From Chara braunii (taxonomy: Eukaryota > Streptophyta > Charophyceae > Charales > Characeae): 52,035 nucleotides of DNA. The notes beneath the pieces were generated by a model. That model saw nothing but the letters and a program-made list of their open reading frames with translations. It did not search any database and was not told where the DNA came from. Shown one piece after another: positions 32,991 to 43,771 of the stretch. The stretch covers positions 55,488 through 107,522 of the forward strand of contig BFEA01000597.1 of assembly GCA_003427395.1 (NCBI GenBank). Reading direction: 5' to 3'. Both the position numbers and the translations under genes were made by a program. The number at the start of each line of letters is the position of its first letter. The stretch's first letter is position 1.

Positions 32991-33053
32991 ATGTGCAAAA
33001 TGAGAATGAATCCTCTGCCAAATGGTGGGCAGATTCATTCTCGTTCTGAACAT
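32991..33053. repeat. 63-bp imperfect hairpin (small foldback repeat)
   Basis: ATGTGCAAAATGAGAATGAA pairs with the complementary ATTCATTCTCGTTCTGAACAT end. The inner CTGCC and GGCAG also pair around AAATGGTG. Half-copies of the arm occur near 1130 and 1376, so this is a dispersed family. Confidence 0.75.
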
Positions 33054-36000
33054 TTGGTGTCCTCCGGCGCCCTCTCTCCCTCTCTCTCTTTGTTTTTCTT
33101 TTTTTGTTTTTTTTTGAGAAAGTAGGATTTCCTTTTCTTTTCTTTTGTTTTGTGGCATTTCTTTTGTTTTATCTCTCTTGGGAAACGAAAAGGTCGTGCT
33201 CGGAGCTACGGGGCGTTCTCCTGGCAGACCCCCGAATGTCCCGGCCGTTAACGTGCCGGGACTGTTTTTTATACGTGGGCGAGGTATTGGAAGAAGATGG
33301 CATGCGTTTTAGTATCATGGCGCTATCACCTTCGTCCCCACATCTCCTTGATATGCAGACACCATTAAGGATTTCAATCGTTTTACTCATACGCCATTCA
33401 GATTGAGGAATAAGCATTCTACCTAAGTTATTTAAATACTATTTGAAAGTTGTTACTTGCCTTTCCCGTGCACGGCAGGAGTGGCAGTATGAACTGCAGA
33501 ACCATGCTTCGACGCAAAGGAGCGCAGTACAGCTTCTACAAAATTCACATTCCCTTTACGCATACTGAGGCCTAGGTACATTCATTTACTAACTTTAGCC
33601 GACCACATCCAGTGGTGCCATACGGATGCAAAAATACTACCGTCTTCACCCGAAAATAATGCCCGACCGTTATATTGAACTTACCCTAAAAATATGAGAT
33701 TTTCGTTCTAGTCACTTTTTTTCAAATAGTGCAGTGAACCCAGATCTTGAAGACAGTCGTCAACAATGCAAGCCCAGAATGTCAACCAGTTGATGATTAT
33801 CAATAGTCAAAATCGTATCCAGACAGAATGAGATGAGATAATCATACACAAACGAAGAGAGAGGAGGGAGATTAGACAAAGGAGAGGAAATAGGCCCACT
33901 CGTGCTTCGGGCTCCCTCCTCAATCACCACCTCGATAGTCAATAGTCTGAACGAGTATCTGAAGTAACCTCAATGTGCCACGTGGCACGTCTAATCAGTC
34001 CCTCGTCATCGCTGGAGCAATATCGACATGAAGACAACCAGGTACGTATCCACGATCTCTCCACAGTCCCGATCACCCCTGAATGACGATAATCAGAACA
34101 GCAATATAAGTCCCGTAGCCTCGCCTCTTCAGCCACAGTAGAACAATGGCAGCAGCAACGCCATCCAATAATACATGTGGCAGCGGCCACATCAGCGACT
34201 GTGACGAACCGATGTCTGCACCGTGCGATTTCCTGCGCGATAGCAATGAGGGGTCCTAAGCTGGGAAGGATGGGCCAATTACGGGAGATCGGGATTGGAA
34301 GGAAATTGCATTGGTGTCCCTGCCTCTTCGTCTTTTTCGTCGTCTCTTTTCGAATGGTTGGGTTCGGGGCCGGGTGAGTCCCGGGACGATTGATTGATTG
34401 ATTGGCCGTGTCTGCGGCGCGCCGCTGTGCGCGCGATTAATAACTGTTGACGTCGCTTCTTTTGTTTCGATTTTGGAATTTAGGCGCAGACATCGCGCGG
34501 GAATCTTGCTTCGTTCTTTTTGAATTTCCTTTTTTTTATTCCTTCTCGAATCTTGTCGAGCCCCGGTGGCTCTCTGAATTTCGGACTTTCCTTTCGGAAT
34601 TTGTGCTTTCCGCCTTTTTTCTGTATTAGATAGGAATTTAGGAATTTTGTAATTAGGATTTTTTTGGGCCGCGCGGCGCTTTTTGCTTACGCGCTTCTTC
34701 GTGCGGCTGCAACGGAACTCGGATTAGTCGGCGCCTTTAATCGTGTGTGTAACTGTAATTTTGGGCGGGCCCATTGTAACTGTATCTTTCTTCTTGTGCT
34801 TCGCCTTTCCCGCCCTTCTTCTCTTTCTTCTCGCTGTGTTTTGGTAGCCGCGGTCTGCATGATCGGATCGATGAGTGGAGAGCGGCTACGTCCCCCACGC
34901 CGCGATCGGGCCATGGAGAACGTAGACACTCCCTCTCTAGATCTTCCTACTAAGTCCTTGTAATTCTGTGTTCTTCGCGCATGCATGTACGCTATAAATT
35001 CCGGCTGCGCGATTAGTTAGCTCTCTTAACCAGCTAAGTGGAAGCTCGGGGTAGTGCGACCAGTGAGGGTCGGCTCGCGAGCGAAGTAAGAGGTGAGTTG
35101 AAGTGGGAGTCGGGCGACCCGACGAGCTGGTACCAAACGTGCGGGGCTGACGGGGGCCACGACGGACTGTGGGCGCGGGCGAACCTGACGGGTGCGGGAG
35201 GACTAAGCGGGGTGATGACTTTGTGGGTTGGTGCGCGACGACCGACTGTCTGCAGAGCGAGAGAGAGAGGAAGAGGGAGCTGAGGCTGATGGGCGCGGAT
35301 TTGCTATTTCTTTTGTCTTTTCTCCCTCTCTGCTGGTGTATATAAATTTTGATTTTGGATCAAGGCGACTTGCCCGTTTTTGTTTTTGGAATCTTGGCTT
35401 GGTTTTCTCTCGCCCACACTCATTTTTGTGATTTCAATCTCTGATGTTGTGTGTGTTATGCTGAATGAATGGATGTCATGCCTGTTTGCTTGTCCTTATG
35501 CCCGATCCTTGCCTTTGTTTATCGTCTTGATGCACTCATGAGTAGGGTAGGAATTTTGCGTAGTCATCAATACTGTTTTCATTTTTGCTTATCCACTGGT
35601 TGAGTTGTTGTCGCGTCTTCCATGCTCAGAAATTGCGGAGTAATTAGATGATCGGATATCTGTTTGCCCCGAAGCCAACAAACGTCTCGCGAGGGCGCGT
35701 GTAAATGCGATGTGATTTGCGCATCTACACGTGTCCACGCGTGTCGATTCGCCACCTCCGGAAAGGATTAATGGTAGCAAAAACGTTGCGCGATTGGATG
35801 TGGCCATCCTGCGTCTGCGACGATGCGATCATCCCGTGCGAACACGTGTAAGTGCGATTCAACTCGCGCGGCTTGCACGTACTCGCACGCGGTGATCGCA
35901 ATCGGCAAAGACACACCCTTAGGAGTTTCGCGGCTCTACGATGACATAATGACACGCTCCGGGAGCTCAGAGTCGTTGTACGACCCGGAATACTTCACCC

Positions 36001-36648
36001 CTTGGATAGAAGAGAGCCTCCGACAGAGATTCCCGTGCCTAAAAGAGAATCGACTGTGTCCTAGGGAGTTTCACTGTGCCACAACCAGCGACCCCCGGTG
36101 CTCTGATTTCCCCACTTTGGACCACACCCACTACTTCATTTCCCCCGGTTTTGTTGTTATCTCCACTAATTTCCCTCCCTTCCGTCTTCTTCTCCCGTAC
36201 CATCAACTCAGAGTCGTCCCGTGGAAGGCCATAGCCCCATACTGGCCCCGCACGCCCTGCGGAAATTGTTGGCGACCCGGCAACCAGAGAGCCTCGGAAG
36301 CCCGAAGGCCCAACCTGAACGCGCGGTGACCGGCGCCACGTGGCGACAGCCGACGGCCTGACTCATCAGGATCACATTCACCCCGAATGGACCTTTCAAC
36401 GAACCCGTCATCAAAACAGGTGGATCGAGCGGCCTTGAACGATCTGCGCATGCCATCTGCCTTACGACCGGAAGAGGTCCGCCCTCTCAGTCAAATTGCA
36501 CTCGTGCCCCCGAAAAACCATGCCACAGGAGATCTCAGTTTTGACCTTGGACTCCACCTCCACTTTCCCAAAAATCCTTGGCACACCCCTTTTTGCACTT
36601 CCAGGCCCACATCATACTCCGATCAGGAAGTCGCGTTGGGCGTGAGGT
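33054..36648. other. 3.6-kb stretch without supportable genes
   Basis: No ORF with known domains. TATAAAT at about 34992 could be a promoter. The part just left of the primer site at 36649 should hold the 5' LTR of element C. Without a matching 3' LTR I cannot set its borders; TGTGACGAACC at about 34200 is one possible start. Confidence 0.45.
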
Positions 36649-36660
36649 TGGTATCGGAGC
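36649..36660 (+). other. Primer-binding site, element C
   Basis: TGGTATCGGAGC resembles the complement of the initiator-Met tRNA 3' end and equals the first 12 bases of the element A site. It lies 142 bases before the probable gag ATG. Confidence 0.75.
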
Positions 36661-36801
36661 CCGACACGTGGCCGGGTTATAGGACTAACAACACGCTAAT
36701 TGAGCGATCTGGCTAACCGAGGGCGACCTCGACCCCGGAATGCGCATAGACGCGACCCCGTCATGACCCGAAGTAGATCGGCTAAATGACGGGCAACCAA
36801 C

Positions 36802-38241
36802 ATGAACGCTAATCTACAGAATCCGAATCCGGAGCAGAATGTTAATCAACAATGAAATCCTAATCAACCCGCCCCACGAGCACGGGCTCCCATGACGCCA
36901 CCTGATCTCTATCTGTTTGACCCTGCCCATCATCTCGCAGGAGCATGGTTGGCCACGCTCCGGGCACAGTAGTATGACGATAACGAAGCTCAGGTAAATA
37001 TTCCCGCCTGGTTAGGTGGAGACGCTCATCATTGGTTTAGTACCTAGGTATGGGTGGATCTTCCAACTTTCGAGCGAGACTTTTTGAATCGATTTGACTA
37101 TGTCCATCCAGAGCAAGCCGTTTTCATGATTAAAGACCGGGTGCAAAAACCTCTTGAGTCTATCGCGGAATATCGAAACCGATTCTACCGAATGTTTGTG
37201 AAAACTGAGCGGGGCGAACAAGTCCGGAGAGATTTGTTTAGCGATGGACTTCGCAGCCGAACGATAAGGGCGAAGCAACGAAAATAGTTCTCCCCCATCG
37301 ATCATACGCTGCAACAAATTATGGCCGCTGCAGAGGAGATGGAACGAAAGTTCGCGGCGAGTTTCCTGGAAGGAGAAGACTATCCTAAGGAAGGAGATTC
37401 GTCCGAACTTGCGAGGGCAAAAGCTGAGCTGGTCGCGTTGCAAAACGAGTTCGAGAATATGGGATTTGTGTCTGGCCCAGTCACCTATCTGGAACAGATA
37501 GCCCCTAAACGATCGACCCCGAGTGTAATCACGAGTGTCCCTGTTCCTGCGATGCCAACACCTGTAATGATGGCACCCCTACCACCGATTGAGAACCCTG
37601 TGAGGTCAAATGAGTCCGCTGCCATTTTTGAACTGACCAAAACGTTAATTAGCCTAATCAAGGAAAGCAAAAAGGAACAGCGAGAGCATAACGCTCGGCT
37701 AGAAGCTATGATGAGGAACATGAGGCCCATCGTAGTACGTGCCGCTCCAATCCAACAAGGACTAGCCCCGACACTTGCACTTGGAGGGGCCGCAAGCAAT
37801 TTGAATGTTTGTTATGCATGCCATCAACCGGGGCATCTAGCCCGTGATTGCCCCCACCGGCCCCCGCAACAACGGGTCGGGGTCGCACCAATGGCAGCGA
37901 CCCCCATCGCTAACGGACTTGGACGGGTAGGAGCCCTGATGGAAGAAATGGAAGGCGGAGGAAGTGCGTTAGCTACCACGGAAGAAGCTGTTGAGCTCAT
38001 CCCGTTGGACCAATATGTGTCGCTGGGTTATCCGGGGCTTGGAATGATTGGAACGATCAGACCGGCGCCGGAGCAAAAAGAAGTGACGGAGTGGCGACCT
38101 TCTCCAGGAAAGATGGAGTCGGGAGGACCCACCTACGTCACTGGGGAAATCGATGTGTTGAACATCATCCGAGCCTTGGACCATCGGATTCCACTTCCAA
38201 TCTGCCAGCTGCTCTCGATCTTTGAACAAGCTAATGAGTGA
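36802..38241 (+). pseudogene. gag: gag of element C
   Basis: I place the start at ATG 36802, the first in the frame that carries all later gag motifs. The frame runs to 38241 with early stops near 36853, 36970, 37045 and at 37285. Capsid-like sequence includes IPAWLGGDAHHWF and FERDFLNRFDYVHPEQA, then ESIAEYRNRFYRMF. After a Pro-rich linker and a helical stretch comes a CCHC knuckle, CYACHQPGHLARDC (about 37810-37851). TGA 38239-38241 lies between Glu and Met with the frame open on both sides, so gag and protease were probably one polyprotein. Confidence 0.85.
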
Positions 38242-39417
38242 ATGCTACAACATTGTAAGGCGAATCGAAAACGATTCGCCCTCGCCCGAACAACGAACGT
38301 GAAGGGTAAAAACCCCACGCAGGACGAAAATGCAGCTTGCACTTCGGATCCGATACGGGTAGGCTTAATCCAGAAAGACGATCATTTCCTACGGATTAAA
38401 CCCATCCCTTGGAAATCTGCGGAATGTGACACTGAAGTATGGGGAATTTCGTACAATGCGATCATTGATTCGAGAGCCGTTGTTTTGGCTATTTCGCTGC
38501 GAGTAGTTGAGAGGGCAGGTAGGAGAAACGATTTAATCATGCTTGCGGAAAAGGATCAGCTCGTTTCGGCAGACGAAGAAAAGATCAAGACAGTGGGACG
38601 AATGACCAATGTCGCTTTTCGATTAGGAAAGGTGCATGCGCTAGGAGATGTCGTGGTATTAGACGTAACCACCTACGACGTCCTTTTCGGCCTTCCCGCT
38701 CTTGTGGCGTTACGAGCAAACCTGGATCTCGAGCGACAATCAATCATCCTCCGAAATACGGGAGGAAAACCCTATGCTGTACCTATGAGGCTGACTCTTC
38801 GTACTAATACCAGCGCAGTGCCGCGAGTTTCTCCGATGATAGTGGGGACGCTTCGCATGATCACTTGGGAAAACTTTGCAGACGATGAGTCATCATCGAA
38901 GGATGCGGATAGCAGCGACGAAAATGATCCGGTAATCCTGGAATTGGCACGACAACGCATTTATTACCCGCCGCCCAGAACGATTGCAAGAACGATGCAT
39001 CTAACCAGTCGGAATGTACAAAAGACCAAATAGGTGATTTTGGGTGAACCCCTCGTACAGATTTCGAGGATGGTCGATTCTTTGGAACCCCCTCAAACCC
39101 TTTACGAAGGAATCTCTCCTCTCCTCGCCCGATATAACGACAAAAAACACTACTGTGATATCACAGATCTCCCGAAGTCCCTGTTGACACCCGCAAAAGA
39201 AGTACGACTGTTACGCCTGGGGGCGGAAGCCAGATCTTTGGAACCCCCTGGGCGTTTTGAGGCTGAATCAGATGAGCTCGGAGTTAAGATCACGACTAAA
39301 ACCATACCATGGCAGGATATCTGCGATGGAATCACCCCAGAAGGACACATGGCCATCCGGGAGGAAGACGCCCAGATGATGGCCACGGTGTTCTCCTGGC
39401 GATTGGACCATGTGTAG
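38242..39417 (+). pseudogene. pol: Protease region of element C
   Basis: This is in frame with gag. The aspartic-protease block reads NAIIDSRAVVLAI, with DSR where DSG is required, so the flap glycine position is lost. About 75 codons later VTTYDVLFGLPALVALRANL matches the hydrophobic second half typical of retroviral-type proteases. TAG at 39031-39033 and 39415-39417 interrupt the frame. An acidic Ser/Asp segment follows the protease. The region joins the RT after a frame change near 39420-39480. Confidence 0.75.
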
Positions 39418-39477
39418 CGAAACAAGCGCACACGAAGCAGATCGACGTACGGATCTGAGATCAACCTTACGAATTAC

Positions 39478-41051
39478 ACGTTCCACAGTACGTACCTGAT
39501 GAGATTCATCGTTTGATTGCGGACATTCTGACGGAATATCAGGGAGCGATTAGTGTAACGGACACTGACATTGGCTTGTCGTTGGTCATTCAACACAAAA
39601 TTTAGACGGGAAATCATTCCCCAATTCACTGCAAGCCTTACCGATATTCCCTGATAGAACGGAAAAAGGCTCTCGAACGAATTCGGGAATTGGAAGCAAG
39701 CGGTTGGATCGAACCTGCCATTGGAGCATGGTCATTTCCAGTGGTGTTAGTACCTAGAAAGAACGGATCCATTGGCATATGCATCGATTATCGCAAACTG
39801 AATGAGATCACGATTAAAGATGTGTATCCCCTCCCCCGGATTGATGATTTGCTGGATGCGATTGGATGTGCTAATTATTTCAGTAAGTTTGATATTTGGT
39901 GGCTTCCATCACATCCTGGTTAAGGAGGAAGATCAGCCAAAGACGGCCTTCGTGTTGTTCGAAGGCACGTGGCAGTGGGTTCGATGTCCGATGGGAATTT
40001 GTAACGCGCCTGCCACGTTTCAATGTCCGATGGGAATTTGTAACGAACAATGAACGTGACCTTTCAGAACTTCGTCAACAAGACACGACTGACTCAGGGA
40101 ATGATCAACTTTTGCGTGATCGTGTACATGGATGATATCCTTGTCTACTCGGAGACCTATCACGGACATGCGCAACACATCGAATGGACGTTGGGAGCAC
40201 TAAGGGATGCTGGATTCAAGATTGCACTTGAGAAAAGCGAATTTTTCCTCTCGGAAATTTCGTTCTTGGGGTACGTAGTGACACGTGGAGGGCTGCGACG
40301 GGATTCCATAAAAGTTGCGGTCGTAAAAGAAGCCCCAGTTCCAACGTCACTGACGCAGGTTCGAGCCTTCTTAGGCCTGGCATCGTACTACTGCCGTTTT
40401 ATCAAAGGTTTTGTGGTGATTGCTCGACCTCTCACGAACCTGCTTAGGAAGGACCAGCCTCTGCAGTGGGACTCTGAGTGCGGGCAAGCCTTTGATGCAC
40501 TCAAGGAGGCCCTGGCCACTGCACCAATTTTGATTCGGCCGGACCCTACCAAGCAATTTATTCTTATAACGGACTGGCAACCGGAAGCGATCTCTGCCAT
40601 TTTAGCGCAGAAGGGGAACGATGGTCGCGAACACGTCATCGAGTACGCGTCACGAACAGTGCCGGACGAACGAAGGAATGATTCAGCACCTCAAGGCAAA
40701 TGCTATGCAGTAGTCTGGGGAATCCAGCACTTCCATCCATATCTCTACGGACAGAAGTTCCGCCTTGTGACCGCTCATGAGCCTCTGCTGGCTTTGAAGA
40801 AACTCACTAATTACACCGACATGATTGGACGTTGGGCAGTGCGCCTGCAGGAGTACGATTTCGACATCATCCATCGAAAGACGGAGAGACACGGCAACGC
40901 GGACGGACTGACACGTCTACACCGACCCGCTAAAGTACCTAAGGGCAAGGAAATCATTCCGTGGAAAGAACCGGAGTCGGCGAGCGGGCCTAAGTACGGA
41001 CAAGTGGCAGTTCTTCCACGTGGCAAGAAGCAGGCTGGTGGCAATGGGTGA
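39478..41051 (+). pseudogene. pol: Reverse transcriptase and RNase H of element C
   Basis: RT starts with YVPDEIHRLIADIL, then ERIRELEASGWIEP, ICIDYRKLNEITIK and RIDDLLDAIG. A small indel near 39897 shifts the frame after SKFDI. A 20-base duplicated insertion at about 40024-40043 shifts it again. YMDDILVYS follows at 40125-40151, so both catalytic aspartates of that motif remain. RNase H begins with ITDWQPEAISAIL (Asp kept). The later Glu is Lys (QGKCYAVVW) and the Asp of TDH is Ala (TAHEPL), so this domain is dead. The frame ends at TGA 41049, overlapping the next ORF by 32 bases. Confidence 0.88.
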
Positions 41052-42705
41052 CGGAGGTAAACCCGTAACCCCTCTTTCTCCCCTCTCCTCCGCATCTCTT
41101 CTCTCTCTGCCTGATAAATTTTGTTATTTTTGTGAAGCAATTTCTCGCGTATATTCGGTCTCCATGCGTCCTGACGGGGAAGGCTATGCAAAATGGGTAG
41201 ATTGTCGACAGTGTGTCGCACGAGCCCATGGCTCGTGCATCCAATACAGAAATGTTAGTAAGCCGTGGCTGTGCCCCTTGTGTCGGTTTGACATGATCCC
41301 GACCGAGGCTCGCTTTTTGGATGCCACGTCAGAAGGGTTGGAGAGGACCCATAAGTTTAGAAGGGCTGAAGTATGGACGAATATTGCTTTGATTGCTACT
41401 CTAGTAGGTAACCCCCTCACGGACTTCACCAAGGAAGATCAGAGGAGGGTCAATGAAAGGGCGCGGGATTATCGCTGGAATGAGGGTCGATTGGAGAAAC
41501 GGAAAACGGATGGTAGTGGGATTTGGATGGTAGTTCCGCACCCGTTCATGAGGTATGACTGGGTGAAGACAGCACACGAGGAAACATCAACCCATTTTGC
41601 CGTACGAATTATGGAGTTGACAATCGACAAAAATGAATGGTACTGGTCCAATATTCAAGACGATGTGAAATTCATCGTCGCAAACTGTCAAGTCTGTGCT
41701 GCCGACAAGGCGCCGATCCAACCGCCAAGATCGATAGTACCGACGGTAGTTGAGCGGTCTTTTCAAAGGGTCAGCATGGATACTACCGATATCGTGGTAC
41801 CCCGTGGTCCTAATAGCTGTGAATATTCAGTCCTGTTGGTATTTGTCGACCATTTTTCGAAATGGATCGAGGCCTACCCATGTCGCACGCGACAAGCCGC
41901 CGAAATTGCGCGGTATGTTAATCGTTTTTTCGGGATGCACCAGGACACAGAAGAGATCCTGACCGATAATGAGGCGGAATTCAGAGGGGAAGTGTTGAGG
42001 AATCTGGTCATACACGGTGTCGCTGTGCGGAATACCGCGCCCCACATGTCGCAATCCAACGGGCTGGTAGAAAACGCAAATAGGGTGATAAAGATAGTGC
42101 TGCGACGAAACATCGCGGCACGGGATCCGAGGCCTTGGCCCGATATTGTCGACCACATCCTGGCGGTCCACCGCGGAACGCCCCACGAATCGATGGGCCT
42201 GAGCCCCTTCCAATTAAGGACCAATAGCGTCGCTTGCGTTTCGATATCGAGCCTCCCCGATGAGTCAACGCTGAACCGACGACCCACAAGGGCCACGGTT
42301 CGGGACAAGGCCAAGTGGCACTTAGAGCTAATGGAACGGTCCATCCCCAGGCTAGCCTGAAAACGCCAGAAAATGACCGAGTTGGCCCACGACTGACAAG
42401 TCCGAAGCTATGAGGCCCGGAACGGGAACGCAGGTCCACGACCCTAGTACAAATTGGGGGACATCGTGCAGATGAGGAAATGTGCTCGTCAGGGTAAGCT
42501 AGCGCCACGATTCTTCGGGGGATTCCGCGTGATTGAGCTCGGACCAAACGGCGTGAACACCGTGCGTTTTGCACCTGAGGTCTCCGGCAGCCGATAGGCT
42601 CGACCGATCATCCACCACGTGTCCTACCTACGTCCCGTTCCTTCCTCCCCATCTTTGCCTTCATCCGACTCCTTCTCCGCCGAAGAAGAGGACGACGATT
42701 GCTGA
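41020..42705 (+). pseudogene. pol: PHD-finger plus integrase ORF of element C
   Basis: Open from 41020 to TGA 42358 and continuing in frame, through a few stops, to TGA 42703. Codons 35-90 contain a C4HC3 PHD pattern: CYFC (41122-41133), W-V-D-C with CRQC (41203-41214), H-x2-C (41227-41238), then W-x-C-x2-C (41266-41283). PHD fingers read histone H3 tails, so this may guide target choice. Integrase follows: H-x5-H and CQVC zinc domain, SMDTTD, LTDNEAEF and NGLVENANR for D, D and E. A C-terminal SH3-like block (LGDIVQMRK) and an acidic Ser-rich tail finish it. The ORF is in another frame from RNase H. Confidence 0.85.
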
Positions 42706-42767
42706 TCACATGTCTATCCTTCTTCATCTCGTTCTTTCTCAGACACCCCGTCCCCGCTGCCATTGCC

Positions 42768-43250
42768 ATGAGCTTTCTCACGGAGCAAGCCCTCAGCGAC
42801 CATCTCTTAACGCCACGGGGTTACATCTCGGCGATTCGACATGTGTGCCATCCACGATGCAACCTGGATCTTCTGTGACTGGCGCAGTTCTTCTGCACTT
42901 CGGGAGTGTATGCAGCGGCTGAGTTTCGATTCGCGGGCAGTCCTCGGGCGGTGGTACTGGCAGAAGCAGTGGCTGTCCATCGGCGATCAGCTCCGGGGAT
43001 TAGCCACGTGTCCACGGTCGTCGGATTCAGCGGCGACATCAGCACGGTCAATGCGCTCCGACATACTGCCATCCGGACGTCACTAAGGAAGTGGGCGCAG
43101 CAACTGGCCACGGAGTGGAACCGCTCTCTTATGCGCAGAGGGGATAATCTTTTCCCCACGGACGGTGTCGAGCTCGGAGGGATCCGAGCATTCCAGCACG
43201 AGCCAGCGGTGGTGCCGCCAGAACTCGTCCCCTTCCAACCTCCTCGATGA
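42768..43250 (+). pseudogene. Extra ORF after pol of element C (unknown function)
   Basis: ATG 42768 lies 62 bases after the integrase stop. The frame runs 160 codons to TGA 43248 with one internal TGA at 42876, which could be a decayed CGA. The product starts MSFLTEQALSDHLLTPRGYI and contains helical, Arg- and Ala-rich segments such as TAIRTSLRKWAQQLATEW. I see no signal peptide, membrane segment or known domain, so it is not an obvious envelope. Position and plus strand suggest an accessory gene of the element. It could also be chance open sequence. Confidence 0.45.
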
Positions 43251-43485
43251 ACCACTCCCAACTCTCCACCTTTGCCCTCCCATCTCTCTTTCCCACCTTC
43301 TGGCAATCTAGTCTCCACCCTCGTCTCTCTTTTTGTTTAGAGCCGCTCGCAGTCCCCCTTCTCGATCCTGGGCAATGGAGACTTTGGCGCGAGCACTTCG
43401 TCGAGCTTTCGGTGTGCCTGGTCGGGGTACGAATCACGTGGACAAGGGACGAAGACCATCGCGAGTGGAGCGAGTACTTGCCGCC
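43251..43485 (+). other. Tail of element C up to the junction with element B
   Basis: A pyrimidine-rich stretch ends CTCTCTTTTTGTTTAG at 43340, like a splice acceptor. ATG 43375 then opens a frame that runs straight into element B gag. No LTR was recognised. Confidence 0.5.
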
Positions 43486-43771
43486 GTAGTTAAGACTAAG
43501 GCAACTGGCCGCGGCAAGGGCGGTCAACAAAGGAGTAAGGGGCAGGCCGCTAACCCAAACAAAATAGCTGCTTGGGTTAGAGCAGGTCTGGATCAAGAAG
43601 TGTGGCGGGACCGTTGGAGCCCTGGTGCTTGCATTAACTGAGGTGAGTACGGTCATACACAGTTCAAGTGCAAGAACCCGAAGGTCTCGCAGAAGATCCC
43701 TCCTAAGGGTGGGTTTTCTTCTTCTTTTTAATTTTGGGGCCTCTACGAGTTCCAGTTCGGGAAACACTTAG
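43375..43771 (+). pseudogene. Chimeric ORF: element C tail fused to element B gag C-terminus
   Basis: ATG 43375 starts METLARALRRAFGVPG, which has no counterpart in element A. From 43486 (AVVKTKATGRGKG) it matches the nucleocapsid part of element A gag in the same frame. A TGA at 43639 replaces the second Cys codon of the CCHC knuckle; the rest, GEYGHTQFKC, follows. After a T-rich indel near 43725 the gag frame ends GASTSSSSGNT with TAG 43769-43771, matching the gag tail of A. Whether the fusion is expressed is unknown. Confidence 0.7.

Larger units (their letters stand above)
36649..43485 (+). mobile_element. Ty3/gypsy-like retrotransposon, element C (internal region, inactive)
   Basis: It has a PBS, gag with a CCHC knuckle, protease, RT, RNase H, a PHD finger plus integrase, and an extra ORF, all on the plus strand. 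The proteins differ clearly from elements A and B, so it is another family. Many in-frame stops, three frame changes and lost RNase H residues show inactivity. The 3' LTR is absent because sequence of element B starts at 43486. The 5' LTR is not delimited. Confidence 0.88.

Noticed and set aside
32163-33158. Very long frames over 32.2-33.1 kb
   Set aside because: They are mostly unknown bases plus microsatellite translation.
34664-34963. ORF of 99 codons followed by TATAAAT at about 34992
   Set aside because: No recognisable domain, no clear codon bias, and an overlapping minus-strand frame of equal length.
34199-36648. Possible 5' LTR of element C starting TGTGACGAACC
   Set aside because: There is no second copy to compare and the end before the primer site is not CA, so borders cannot be set.
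41060-41135. Pyrimidine-rich stretch before the PHD finger, like a splice acceptor that might mark a captured exon
   Set aside because: The frame is open through it and no AG sits at a useful place relative to the first Cys pair; it could simply be coding sequence.
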